DNA of 64,000 bases from Actinomadura sp. NAK00032. GTDB lineage: Bacteria > Actinomycetota > Actinomycetes > Streptosporangiales > Streptosporangiaceae. The notes below the pieces were generated by a model that was not told the DNA's origin, ran no database searches, and saw only the letters and a program-made list of their open reading frames with translations. Shown piece after piece: positions 36,664 to 44,235 of this stretch; within the stretch, counting starts at the first letter, position 1; every line of letters begins with the position of its first letter. The stretch lies in NCBI RefSeq assembly GCF_013364275.1, contig NZ_CP054932.1, forward strand, positions 3,410,001-3,474,000. The letters run 5' to 3'. Position numbers and translations under genes: made by a program.

Positions 36664-37233
36664 TCAGGGGAGCGTGATCTCGGCGGGGGAGGGGTCGCTG
36701 ACGGCGCCGACCGGCGGGGAGCCGTAGAGCCGGATCGCCTTGGGCTTCGCGCCGCGCGGGATGTCGAACCAGAGGTCGAACTCGACGCGCATGGCCGCCC
36801 CGACCGACAGCCGCTCGGGCTGCCGTTTGATCATGGTGGCGTTGACGTCGGGGGAGTGGGTTTTCCCGTCGGCGGTGACGAGCCGCTGCTTCCAGGTGTC
36901 GAAGACCTGGATGTCGCGGCCGGTGTTGACGGCGAGGACCCGCAGGCGTGTGAAGGCGCCCTTGGCGTCCATGGCGGCGTGGGTGCCCATGACGTCGGTC
37001 ATGGCGGCGCTGTAGCCGATCACGGTGAAGCTCATGTCGGCACTGCGGGCGGTCTTGCCGGCGGGCACCGACTCGCCCTCCCGGGCGGTCTCGGCGGGGA
37101 TCTTGTAGGTGGGGAGCGGGTCGCCGTCTCCGGAGCCGGAGCAGCCGGTGAGCGCGAGGGCGGCGGCGAGCGCGAGCGCCCCGGTGAGGGCGGTGGCGGC
37201 GGCCGGGCGGGTGCGCGAGCGGTGGTGGCGCAT
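36664..37233 (-). CDS. DUF4352-type lipoprotein
   Basis: This 189-residue protein has a basic N-terminus, a hydrophobic core and lipobox LTGC (Cys31), then a Ser/Gly/Asp linker and a beta-rich domain resembling DUF4352 (FTRLRVLAVNTGRDIQVFD, VEFDLWFDIPRGAKPKAIRLYG). Such domains resemble immunoglobulin-like folds and often have structural or ligand-binding roles. I chose ATG 37233 (MRHHRSRTRP), with TACGTT six bases upstream as a -10 box; the frame extends to 37308. It is transcribed towards the liv terminator. Confidence 0.82.
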   Translation of the reverse strand: MRHHRSRTRPAAATALTGALALAAALALTGCSGSGDGDPLPTYKIPAETAREGESVPAGKTARSADMSFTVIGYSAAMTDVMGTHAAMDAKGAFTRLRVLAVNTGRDIQVFDTWKQRLVTADGKTHSPDVNATMIKRQPERLSVGAAMRVEFDLWFDIPRGAKPKAIRLYGSPPVGAVSDPSPAEITLP

Positions 37234-37368
37234 GGTCGGAACGTACGGGCGGGCGGGGACGGGAATGAACCGGTGATCCCGTTTCGCAACGCAACCGCAA
37301 CCGGTCACGAACCCACGCCGGTGTCGTCCTGGAAGGCGCCGTCCGGCAGGGGCCCGGACATGCGTTGA

Positions 37369-37437
37369 CCCGGGGTCACCTTTGGGGCCGTACGAACCTT
37401 CCCCGGGCGCGTACGTTGTCTACTCGGTGACCCCGGG
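37369..37437. repeat. 12-bp inverted repeat flanking a 45-bp spacer
   Basis: CCCGGGGTCACC (37369-37380) and GGTGACCCCGGG (37426-37437) are exact reverse complements, with CGTACG on both sides of the inner loop. It lies between the thioesterase stop and the lipoprotein start (both minus strand); it may be a terminator or regulatory fold. The rest of 37234-37514 holds no gene. Confidence 0.6.
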
Positions 37438-37514
37438 CCGTTCCGATCACGCTACCGACCCCGGGGCGGGGCCCGCAAAGAAAGCGCGGATCGCGGCGCG
37501 GATCGCGCGGTGGA

Positions 37515-37964
37515 TCAGGCCCCCGGCGGCGCGTCGCGCAGCATGCACGTGAGCCGCGCCGTGCAGACCCGCCGGTTCTGGTCGTCGGTGATGACGATGT
37601 CGTAGGTCGCGAGGGTGCGGCCGCCGTGCGTGCGGGTCGCGACGCCCGTCACGTACCCCTCGGTCGCGGACCGGTGGTGGGTGGCGTTGATCTCGATGCC
37701 GACGGCGACGCGCCCCGGGCCGGCGTGGACCGCCGACCCCGTCGAGCCGAGCGTCTCGGCGAGCACGCAGGAGGCCCCGCCGTGCAGGAGCCCGTACGGC
37801 TGGGTGTTGCCCTTGACCGGCATCCGGCCCACGACGCGCTCCGCCGAGACCTCCAGGTACTCGACGCCCATGGCCTTGGCCAGGTCGCCGTGCCCGTCGA
37901 ACCTCTCGCCGGAGTTGATCTCCGCGGCCGCCCGCTCCGGGGACATCCCGCCGGTGTCAGTCAC
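37515..37964 (-). CDS. Hotdog-fold thioesterase (PaaI-like)
   Basis: This 149-residue protein has the hotdog signature PYGLLHGGASCVLAETLGS, where the His-Gly-Gly and following glutamate form the active-site region of PaaI-type acyl-CoA thioesterases, and INATHHRSATEG for the second strand pair. Start GTG 37964 has GGAGG about five bases upstream. It is divergent from polA. The substrate acyl-CoA is unknown; relatives act on phenylacetyl-CoA-type or menaquinone-pathway thioesters. Confidence 0.9.
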   Translation of the reverse strand: MTDTGGMSPERAAAEINSGERFDGHGDLAKAMGVEYLEVSAERVVGRMPVKGNTQPYGLLHGGASCVLAETLGSTGSAVHAGPGRVAVGIEINATHHRSATEGYVTGVATRTHGGRTLATYDIVITDDQNRRVCTARLTCMLRDAPPGA

Positions 37965-37997
37965 TAACGCCTCCACAAAACTGTCGTACGCGCAGAC

Positions 37998-38003
37998 TAG
38001 AGT
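37998..38003 (+). promoter_or_regulatory. -10 box TAGAGT of polA
   Basis: Ends six bases before the polA GTG at 38010. Confidence 0.5.
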
Positions 38004-38009
38004 CCTGGT

Positions 38010-40700
38010 GTGGCGACGACACCAGCGACCCCTGACAAGCGTGACCGGCTCCTCCTGCTCGACGGGCATTCCCTGGCCTACCGGGCGTTCTTCGCGTTGC
38101 CCGTGGAGAACTTCTCCACCACCGACGGGCAGCCGACCAACGCCGTGTACGGCTTCACCTCGATGCTCATCAACGTCCTGCGGGACGAGCAGCCCACGCA
38201 CATCGCGGTGGCGTTCGACCGGTCGGAGCCGACGTTCCGGCACGAGCAGTACGTGGAGTACAAGGCGGGCCGGCAGAAGACCCCCGACGAGTTCCGCAGC
38301 CAGGTCAGCCTGATCTTCGAGGTGCTGGACGCGCTGCGCATCCCGCGGATGTCGGTCGCCGGCTTCGAGGCCGACGACATCATCGCCACGCTGTCGGTCC
38401 AGGCCACCGAGGCGGGCATGGAGACCCTGGTCGTCACCGGCGACCGGGACGCGTTCCAGCTCGTCGACGAGCACGTCACGATCCTGTACCCGGTCCGCGG
38501 CGTGTCCGAGCTCGCCCGGATGGACCCGGCCGCCGTCGAGGCCAAGTACGGCGTCCCGCCCGAGCGCTACCGGGAGCTGGCCGCCCTGGTGGGGGAGAGC
38601 AGCGACAACCTGCCCGGCGTCCCCGGCGTCGGCCCGAAGACCGCCGCGAAGTGGCTGACCAAGTACGGCGACCTCGACACCCTCGTCGCCCGCGTCGAGG
38701 AGATCAAGGGCAAGGCCGGCGACAACCTGCGCGAGCACCTCGCCGGGGTGCTGCGCAACCAGCAGCTCAACAAGCTCGACACCGGGGTCGGCCTGGAGCT
38801 GATGCCGCCGCAGCTGTCCATGGGCCAGTGGGACCGCGAGGAGATCCACACCCTGTTCGACTCGCTGCAGTTCCGCGTCCTGCGCGAGCGCCTGTACGCG
38901 TCGCTGTCGGCGGCCGAGCCCGAGGCCGAGGAGGGCTTCGAGGTCGACCTGGACGCCCTGGAGCCCGGCGCGCTCGGCGCCTGGCTGGAGGCCAACGCCG
39001 GCGACCGCCTCGGCATCGCCGTCACCGGCACCTGGGGCCGCGGCACCGGCGAGATCACCGCGCTGGCGCTGGCGTCCAAGAAGGGGCCGGCCGTCCACCT
39101 CGACCCGGCCGAGCTGATCGAGGACGACGAGCGCGCCCTCGCCGGGTACCTCGCCGACCCGGCCCGGCCCAAGGCCGTCCACGAGGCCAAGGGCCCGATG
39201 CTGGCGCTCGCCGCGCGCGGCCTGTCCCTCGCCGGCGTCACCAGCGACACCGCGCTCGCCGCCTACCTGGCGCTCCCCGGCCAGCGGACGTTCGACCTCG
39301 CCGACCTCGTCCTGCGCTACCTGCACCGCGAGCTGCGCAGCGAGACCGAGGACTCGGGGCAGCTCACCCTGGACGGCTCCGGTGAGGAGGAGGCGGCCGA
39401 GGCCCTCGCGGTCCGTGCGCGCGCCGTCACCGAGCTGGCCGACATCCTCGACAAGGACCTCGACAAGCGCGGCGCCACCCGGCTCCTCCACGAGGTGGAG
39501 CTGCCCCTCGTGGGCGTCCTGGCCGACATGGAGCGCGCGGGCATCGCCGTCGACGCCGACCACCTCGCGCACCTGTCGGCGTCCCTCGGCGGGCAGGTCA
39601 AGGAGCAGGAGCAGCTCGCCCACGACGCCGTCGGCCACGACTTCAACCTCGGCTCGCCCAAGCAGGTCCAGCAGGTGCTGTTCGACGAGCTGAACCTGCC
39701 GAAGACCAAGCGCACCAAGACCGGCTACACCACCGACTCCGAGGCCCTCACCACCCTGCTGGAGAAGGACGGCCACCCCGTCCTGGAGCACATCCTGCGC
39801 TGGCGCGAGGTCGCCAAGCTCAAGAGCATCGTCGACTCCCTCATCCCGATGCTCGACGACGCCGGGCGCATCCACACCACCTACAACCAGATGATCGCCG
39901 CGACGGGCCGGCTGTCGTCCACCGACCCGAACCTGCAGAACATCCCGATCCGCACCGCCGAAGGCCGCCAGATCCGCGAGGCGTTCGTCGTCGGCGAGGG
40001 CTACGAGTCCCTCCTCACCGCCGACTACTCCCAGATCGAGCTGCGCATCATGGCGCACCTGTCCGAGGACGAGGCACTGCTGGAGGCGTTCGGCTCCGGC
40101 GCCGACTTCCACACCATCACCGCGTCCCGCGTCTTCGGCCTCCCGCCCGAGCAGATCGACTCCGAGCTGCGCGCCCGCATCAAGGCCATGAACTACGGGC
40201 TCGCCTACGGCCTGTCCGCCTACGGCCTCTCCCAGCAGCTGCGGATCTCCCCCGACGAGGCCCGCGGCCTCATGGAAGAGTACTTCGAGCAGTTCGGCGG
40301 CGTCCGCGACTACCTGCGCGACATCGTCGCCAAGGCCCGCCAGGACGGCTACACCGAGACCATCCTCGGCCGCCGCCGCTACCTGCCCGACCTCAACTCC
40401 GACAACCGCCAGCGCCGCGAGATGGCCGAGCGCATGGCCCTCAACGCGCCGATCCAGGGCTCCGCCGCCGACATCATCAAGGTCGCGAGCCTCAACGTCG
40501 ACCGCGCCCTGCGCGACGCCGGCCTCACCTCCCGCATGCTCCTCCAGGTCCACGACGAACTCGTCTTCGAAGTCGCCGCCGGAGAGCTCGACACCCTCAA
40601 GGCCCTCGTCAGCACCGAGATGGCCGGCGCCTACGAGCTGCGCGCCCCGCTCAGCATCTCCATGGGCACCGGCCGAACCTGGCAGGACGCGGCGCATTAA
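38010..40700 (+). CDS. polA: DNA polymerase I
   Basis: This 896-residue repair and Okazaki-fragment polymerase has a 5'-nuclease domain (about 10-310; LLLLDGHSLAYRAFFA, GFEADD, VTGDRD, NLPGVPGVG), a 3'-5' exonuclease-like domain (about 330-520) and a polymerase domain (about 540-896). Polymerase motifs are DYSQIELR (Asp about 671), KAMNYGLAYG and QVHDEL. In the exonuclease region the usual DxE metal ligands are missing (TGTWGRGTGE), so proofreading is probably absent, as in other actinobacteria. GTG start. Confidence 0.97.
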   Translation: MATTPATPDKRDRLLLLDGHSLAYRAFFALPVENFSTTDGQPTNAVYGFTSMLINVLRDEQPTHIAVAFDRSEPTFRHEQYVEYKAGRQKTPDEFRSQVSLIFEVLDALRIPRMSVAGFEADDIIATLSVQATEAGMETLVVTGDRDAFQLVDEHVTILYPVRGVSELARMDPAAVEAKYGVPPERYRELAALVGESSDNLPGVPGVGPKTAAKWLTKYGDLDTLVARVEEIKGKAGDNLREHLAGVLRNQQLNKLDTGVGLELMPPQLSMGQWDREEIHTLFDSLQFRVLRERLYASLSAAEPEAEEGFEVDLDALEPGALGAWLEANAGDRLGIAVTGTWGRGTGEITALALASKKGPAVHLDPAELIEDDERALAGYLADPARPKAVHEAKGPMLALAARGLSLAGVTSDTALAAYLALPGQRTFDLADLVLRYLHRELRSETEDSGQLTLDGSGEEEAAEALAVRARAVTELADILDKDLDKRGATRLLHEVELPLVGVLADMERAGIAVDADHLAHLSASLGGQVKEQEQLAHDAVGHDFNLGSPKQVQQVLFDELNLPKTKRTKTGYTTDSEALTTLLEKDGHPVLEHILRWREVAKLKSIVDSLIPMLDDAGRIHTTYNQMIAATGRLSSTDPNLQNIPIRTAEGRQIREAFVVGEGYESLLTADYSQIELRIMAHLSEDEALLEAFGSGADFHTITASRVFGLPPEQIDSELRARIKAMNYGLAYGLSAYGLSQQLRISPDEARGLMEEYFEQFGGVRDYLRDIVAKARQDGYTETILGRRRYLPDLNSDNRQRREMAERMALNAPIQGSAADIIKVASLNVDRALRDAGLTSRMLLQVHDELVFEVAAGELDTLKALVSTEMAGAYELRAPLSISMGTGRTWQDAAH

Positions 40701-40702
40701 TT

Positions 40703-40753
40703 GTTTTGTCCTTGGCGTCAGGCGCTAGAGCGCCTTCCTTCGGCGGACAAAAC
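40703..40753 (+). terminator. Compound palindrome after polA
   Basis: GTTTTGTCC (40703-40711) pairs with GGACAAAAC (40745-40753); inside it AGGCGCT (40720-40726) pairs with AGCGCCT (40729-40735). It begins two bases after the polA stop and could terminate transcription in both directions. Confidence 0.7.
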
Positions 40754-41133
40754 GTGCGATTGCTGCATCGCTTCGGCTCGCCTTGCGGCTCGCTGCGCGA
40801 TCAGGTTTCTCGCTTCGCTCGCAACCTGCCTTCGGACGCAATCGCGACGGTTTCGGTCGTCGCGGGGCTGAGGTGGCGGCCGGGGTCGTCGCTGTAGTGG
40901 GTTGCTGTGGTCTCGGGCGGCTCGCCTGGCGGCTCGCTGTGCTCGAACCTCGCGGTGCGGTCGCGGCCGTCTTTGGTGATGGGGTTACGGGCGTTCCGGC
41001 GTGTCTTGGGGGAAGTGTGGGTGGGGGCTGAGGGTCTGTAGGGATCATGCGGGTACGCCAGTGGGTGTCCTAGATGTCCGGGGGGTCGTACGCTGTCCCC
41101 CTGGTCCTGTTCGGTCGCACCGGCGGGGGTATC
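40754..41133. repeat. Palindrome-rich non-coding stretch between polA and the deacetylase
   Basis: No gene is visible. Inverted repeats include GCGATTGC (40756-40763) with GCAATCGC (40838-40845), and CAGGTT (40802-40807) with AACCTG (40823-40828). A 24-base unit at 40774-40797 recurs at 40918-40941 with two mismatches and itself contains GGCTCGC twice. This nested pattern resembles a REP/MITE-type element or a decayed repeat cluster. A TACGCT -10 candidate for the next gene lies near 41089. Confidence 0.6.
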
Positions 41134-42249
41134 GTGCCGCTCCTTCACAAGATCGCTGGGGTTGTGATCATCTGCGCCGTCGTGCTCGGGCTGACGCTGC
41201 CCGGGACGCGCGGACGGGACAAGGGGGAGACCGCCGAGCGGGCCGGGGCGAAGTCCTCGGTGACGCCCACGGCGAAGGCCGCCAATGCCAGTGTGGCGCC
41301 CTCTCCCGGGGGTTCGGCGTCCCCGTCGGTAGCGGTGTCCGCGCCCATCCCGGCGGCGGCTCCGGGGGCGGTGGCGGCGAAGGCGAACGAGTTGGGGCAG
41401 GTGCCGGTGATCATGTACCACCGGATCCTGCCGAAGCCCGAGCTGTCGCTGGACCGGTCGACCAAGGAGCTGTACGACGAGCTGACGCGGTTGGCGAAGG
41501 GCGGCTACTACCCGATCACGGCGGCCGAGTTCGTCGGCGGGCGGTTCAACGTGCCGGCGGGCAAGCACCCGGTGGTGCTGACGTTCGACGACAGCACGCC
41601 GGGGCACTTCGGGCTCGACGCGCAGGGCAACCCCAAACCGGACACGGCGGTCGCGATCATCGAGCAGGTGGCGCGGGAGAACCCGGGGTTCCGTCCCGTG
41701 GCGACGTTCTACCTGAACAAGGACCTGTTCGGCATGGACGACGTGCAGGCGGCCGCCGGGCTGAAGTGGCTGCGGCAGCACGGTTTCGAGCTCGGCAACC
41801 ACACCGTGTCCCACCCGAACCTGTCCGGGATGTCGGAGAAGGGGGTGCGCAAGGAGATCGGTGGCATGGAGGACGAGATCCTCAAGCTCACCGGCGCGCA
41901 CACGACGACGTTCGCCTACCCGTTCGGAGCCGTCCCGAAGAAGGAGGCCTGGGCTGAGAAGGAGGGCGGCAGGTACGCCTTCCAGGGCATGTTCCTCGCC
42001 GGGTGGCGGCCGTCGGTGTCGCCCTTCGACGACGACTTCGACCGGTGGCAGATCGACCGGGTGCGGTCCGAGGGCAAGATCAAGGAGAACGACTGCACGA
42101 AGTACTGCTCGACGGCGTGGCTGGAGTACCTGGACAAGCACCCCGACGAGCGGTACACCTCTGACGGCGACCCGAACACCGTGACGTTTCCGAAGGCCGC
42201 CGAGGACCGGATCGCCAAGGAGTACCGGGCCCGTGCGCGGACGTACTGA
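41134..42249 (+). CDS. Polysaccharide deacetylase (NodB domain), membrane-anchored
   Basis: This 371-residue protein has an N-terminal membrane anchor (about 6-24), a Ser/Ala/Pro-rich linker and a NodB domain (about 90-300). Motif 1 is LTFDDS (Asp152, Asp153), motif 2 HTVSHP (His223, His227), and FAYPFGA follows; together they supply the catalytic base and metal ligands of carbohydrate esterase family 4. The C-terminus (KENDCTKYC) has two cysteines, possibly a disulfide. It should act outside the membrane on peptidoglycan or surface glycans. GTG 41134 puts the anchor at the N-terminus; ATG 41074 is an alternative that adds 20 residues. Confidence 0.9.
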   Translation: MPLLHKIAGVVIICAVVLGLTLPGTRGRDKGETAERAGAKSSVTPTAKAANASVAPSPGGSASPSVAVSAPIPAAAPGAVAAKANELGQVPVIMYHRILPKPELSLDRSTKELYDELTRLAKGGYYPITAAEFVGGRFNVPAGKHPVVLTFDDSTPGHFGLDAQGNPKPDTAVAIIEQVARENPGFRPVATFYLNKDLFGMDDVQAAAGLKWLRQHGFELGNHTVSHPNLSGMSEKGVRKEIGGMEDEILKLTGAHTTTFAYPFGAVPKKEAWAEKEGGRYAFQGMFLAGWRPSVSPFDDDFDRWQIDRVRSEGKIKENDCTKYCSTAWLEYLDKHPDERYTSDGDPNTVTFPKAAEDRIAKEYRARARTY

Positions 42250-42269
42250 TCATCGCCGCCCCGGGCGGA

Positions 42270-42298
42270 TTGACCACGCGAGATTGGTCCCATATCCT
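42270..42298 (+). promoter_or_regulatory. Canonical sigma-70-type promoter of rpsA
   Basis: TTGACC, 17 bases, TATCCT, which is the best housekeeping promoter in the window. It implies a leader of about 180 bases before rpsA, in which I see no gene. Confidence 0.75.
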
Positions 42299-42483
42299 GA
42301 TCGCTGCGCTGTGGGCCTGCGCGCGCTTCGGACGGAGCAGGCTCGCGCTCGGTCAGGTCGGCGACAACGGTTCGGTTCACTGACGCGGTGTCCGCGTCCC
42401 ATTCCGGTCTTCGGCAGGGCGGATAACGGCCCTCCGCGCACAACCCATACGACTTCCATGTCCGTACCGGAGCCAGCCGACAC

Positions 42484-43977
42484 ATGACGAGCAGCACCGA
42501 GGCCACCTCGACCACCCCGCAGGTAGCGGTCAATGACATCGGGTCCGAGGAAGCCTTCCTCGCGGCGATCGATGAGACCATCAAGTACTTCAACGACGGC
42601 GACATTGTCGAGGGCACTGTCGTCAAGGTCGATCGTGACGAGGTCCTCCTCGACATCGGCTACAAGACCGAGGGCGTCATCCCCTCGCGTGAGCTGTCCA
42701 TCAAGCACGACGTCGACCCCAACGAGGTCGTCACCGTCGGCGACCACGTCGAGGCCCTCGTCCTCCAGAAGGAGGACAAGGAGGGCCGGCTGATCCTGTC
42801 CAAGAAGCGCGCCCAGTACGAGCGCGCCTGGGGCACGATCGAGAAGATCAAGGACGAGGACGGCATCGTCACCGGCACGGTCATCGAGGTCGTCAAGGGC
42901 GGTCTCATCCTCGACATCGGCCTGCGCGGCTTCCTGCCCGCGTCGCTGGTCGAGATGCGCCGCGTCCGCGACCTGCAGCCCTATGTCGGCCGCGAGCTCG
43001 AGGCCAAGATCATCGAGCTGGACAAGAACCGCAACAACGTGGTCCTGTCCCGCCGCGCCTGGCTGGAGCAGACGCAGAGCGAGGTCCGCCAGACCTTCCT
43101 CAACACCCTGCAGAAGGGCCAGGTCCGCAAGGGCGTCGTGTCGTCGATCGTCAACTTCGGCGCGTTCGTCGACCTCGGCGGTGTCGACGGCCTGGTGCAC
43201 GTCTCCGAGCTGTCCTGGAAGCACATCGACCACCCGTCCGAGGTCGTCGAGGTCGGCCAGGAGGTCACGGTCGAGGTCCTGGACGTCGACATGGAGCGCG
43301 AGCGCGTCTCCCTGTCGCTCAAGGCGACCCAGGAAGACCCGTGGCAGCAGTTCGCCCGCACCCACCAGATCGGCCAGGTCGTGCCGGGCCGCGTCACCAA
43401 GCTGGTGCCGTTCGGCGCGTTCGTCCGGGTCGAGGAGGGCATCGAGGGCCTGGTGCACATCTCCGAGCTGGCCGAGCGCCACGTGGAGATCCCCGAGCAG
43501 GTCGTCCAGGTCGGCGACGAGATCTTCGTGAAGATCATCGACATCGACCTCGACCGGCGCCGCATCAGCCTCTCGCTGAAGCAGGCGAACGAGGGTGCCG
43601 CCAGCATGGAGGAAGAGGACTTCGACCCCACGCTGTACGGCATGCCGGCCGAGTACGACGAGCAGGGGAACTACAAGTACCCCGAGGGCTTCGACGCCGA
43701 CACCGGCGAGTGGCTGGAGGGCTTCGACGAGCAGCGGGAGACCTGGGAGCGGCAGTACGCCGAGGCCCGCACCCGCTTCGACGCCCACCGCAAGCAGATC
43801 GAGGAGGCCCGCCGGGCCGAGGCCGAGGCCGACACGGCGCCCGCGGGCGGCGGCGGCACCGGCGGCGGCGGCGAGACCTCCTACTCCGGCGGCGGCGAGA
43901 GCGAGTCCGGCGGTGGCGCCCTCGCCACCGACGAGGCGCTCGCCGCGCTGCGGGAGAAGCTCTCCGGCGGCCAGTGA
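42484..43977 (+). CDS. rpsA: 30S ribosomal protein S1
   Basis: This 497-residue protein has four S1 RNA-binding domains (about 38-108, 125-190, 211-281, 296-366), the actinobacterial number rather than the six of E. coli. It is followed by a helical charged region (about 370-450) and a Gly/Ser-rich tail. Domains 3 and 4 carry the clearest S1 signatures (VVSSIVNFGAFVDLGGVDGL, VPFGAFVRVEEGIEGLVHIS). It binds mRNA on the small subunit; in an organism with many leaderless mRNAs its role in initiation may be reduced. It is monocistronic with a strong promoter and a 30-base palindromic terminator. Confidence 0.97.
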   Translation: MTSSTEATSTTPQVAVNDIGSEEAFLAAIDETIKYFNDGDIVEGTVVKVDRDEVLLDIGYKTEGVIPSRELSIKHDVDPNEVVTVGDHVEALVLQKEDKEGRLILSKKRAQYERAWGTIEKIKDEDGIVTGTVIEVVKGGLILDIGLRGFLPASLVEMRRVRDLQPYVGRELEAKIIELDKNRNNVVLSRRAWLEQTQSEVRQTFLNTLQKGQVRKGVVSSIVNFGAFVDLGGVDGLVHVSELSWKHIDHPSEVVEVGQEVTVEVLDVDMERERVSLSLKATQEDPWQQFARTHQIGQVVPGRVTKLVPFGAFVRVEEGIEGLVHISELAERHVEIPEQVVQVGDEIFVKIIDIDLDRRRISLSLKQANEGAASMEEEDFDPTLYGMPAEYDEQGNYKYPEGFDADTGEWLEGFDEQRETWERQYAEARTRFDAHRKQIEEARRAEAEADTAPAGGGGTGGGGETSYSGGGESESGGGALATDEALAALREKLSGGQ

Positions 43978-43984
43978 GCCGCGT

Positions 43985-44014
43985 CCCCTTCCCCGGGCGC
44001 GCCCGGGGAAGGGG
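43985..44014 (+). terminator. 30-base perfect palindrome after rpsA
   Basis: CCCCTTCCCCGGGC and its exact complement flank a GC centre, seven bases after the rpsA stop. Confidence 0.85.
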
Positions 44015-44101
44015 AGATCGGTGACGACGCGCTGACCGCTCGCGCGCCGTCCGTCCCGTGCCGCCCCGCGGCCCGGACGGGCGGCCGGTGAACAACACGA
44101 A

Positions 44102-44142
44102 CACGGCCGGAGAACGATCTTCTGGATCGGCCTCCGGCCGTG
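44102..44142 (+). terminator. Second hairpin downstream of rpsA
   Basis: CACGGCCGGAG (44102-44112) pairs with CTCCGGCCGTG (44132-44142), with an inner GATC/GATC pair. It is followed by CTTCGGTT and probably acts as a backup terminator. Confidence 0.65.
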
Positions 44143-44235
44143 CTTCGGTTGCGTCACGATGGCGGGTGGGGTCCGCGTCCCCGACGCCTAGCCCCTGCAC
44201 CGAAGGTCCGCTCGTCCCCGGGAGCACTCGTTCAA

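Noticed and set aside
38010..40700. A proofreading DNA polymerase I
   Set aside because: The exonuclease-like region lacks the DxE metal ligands, so 3'-5' activity is not expected.
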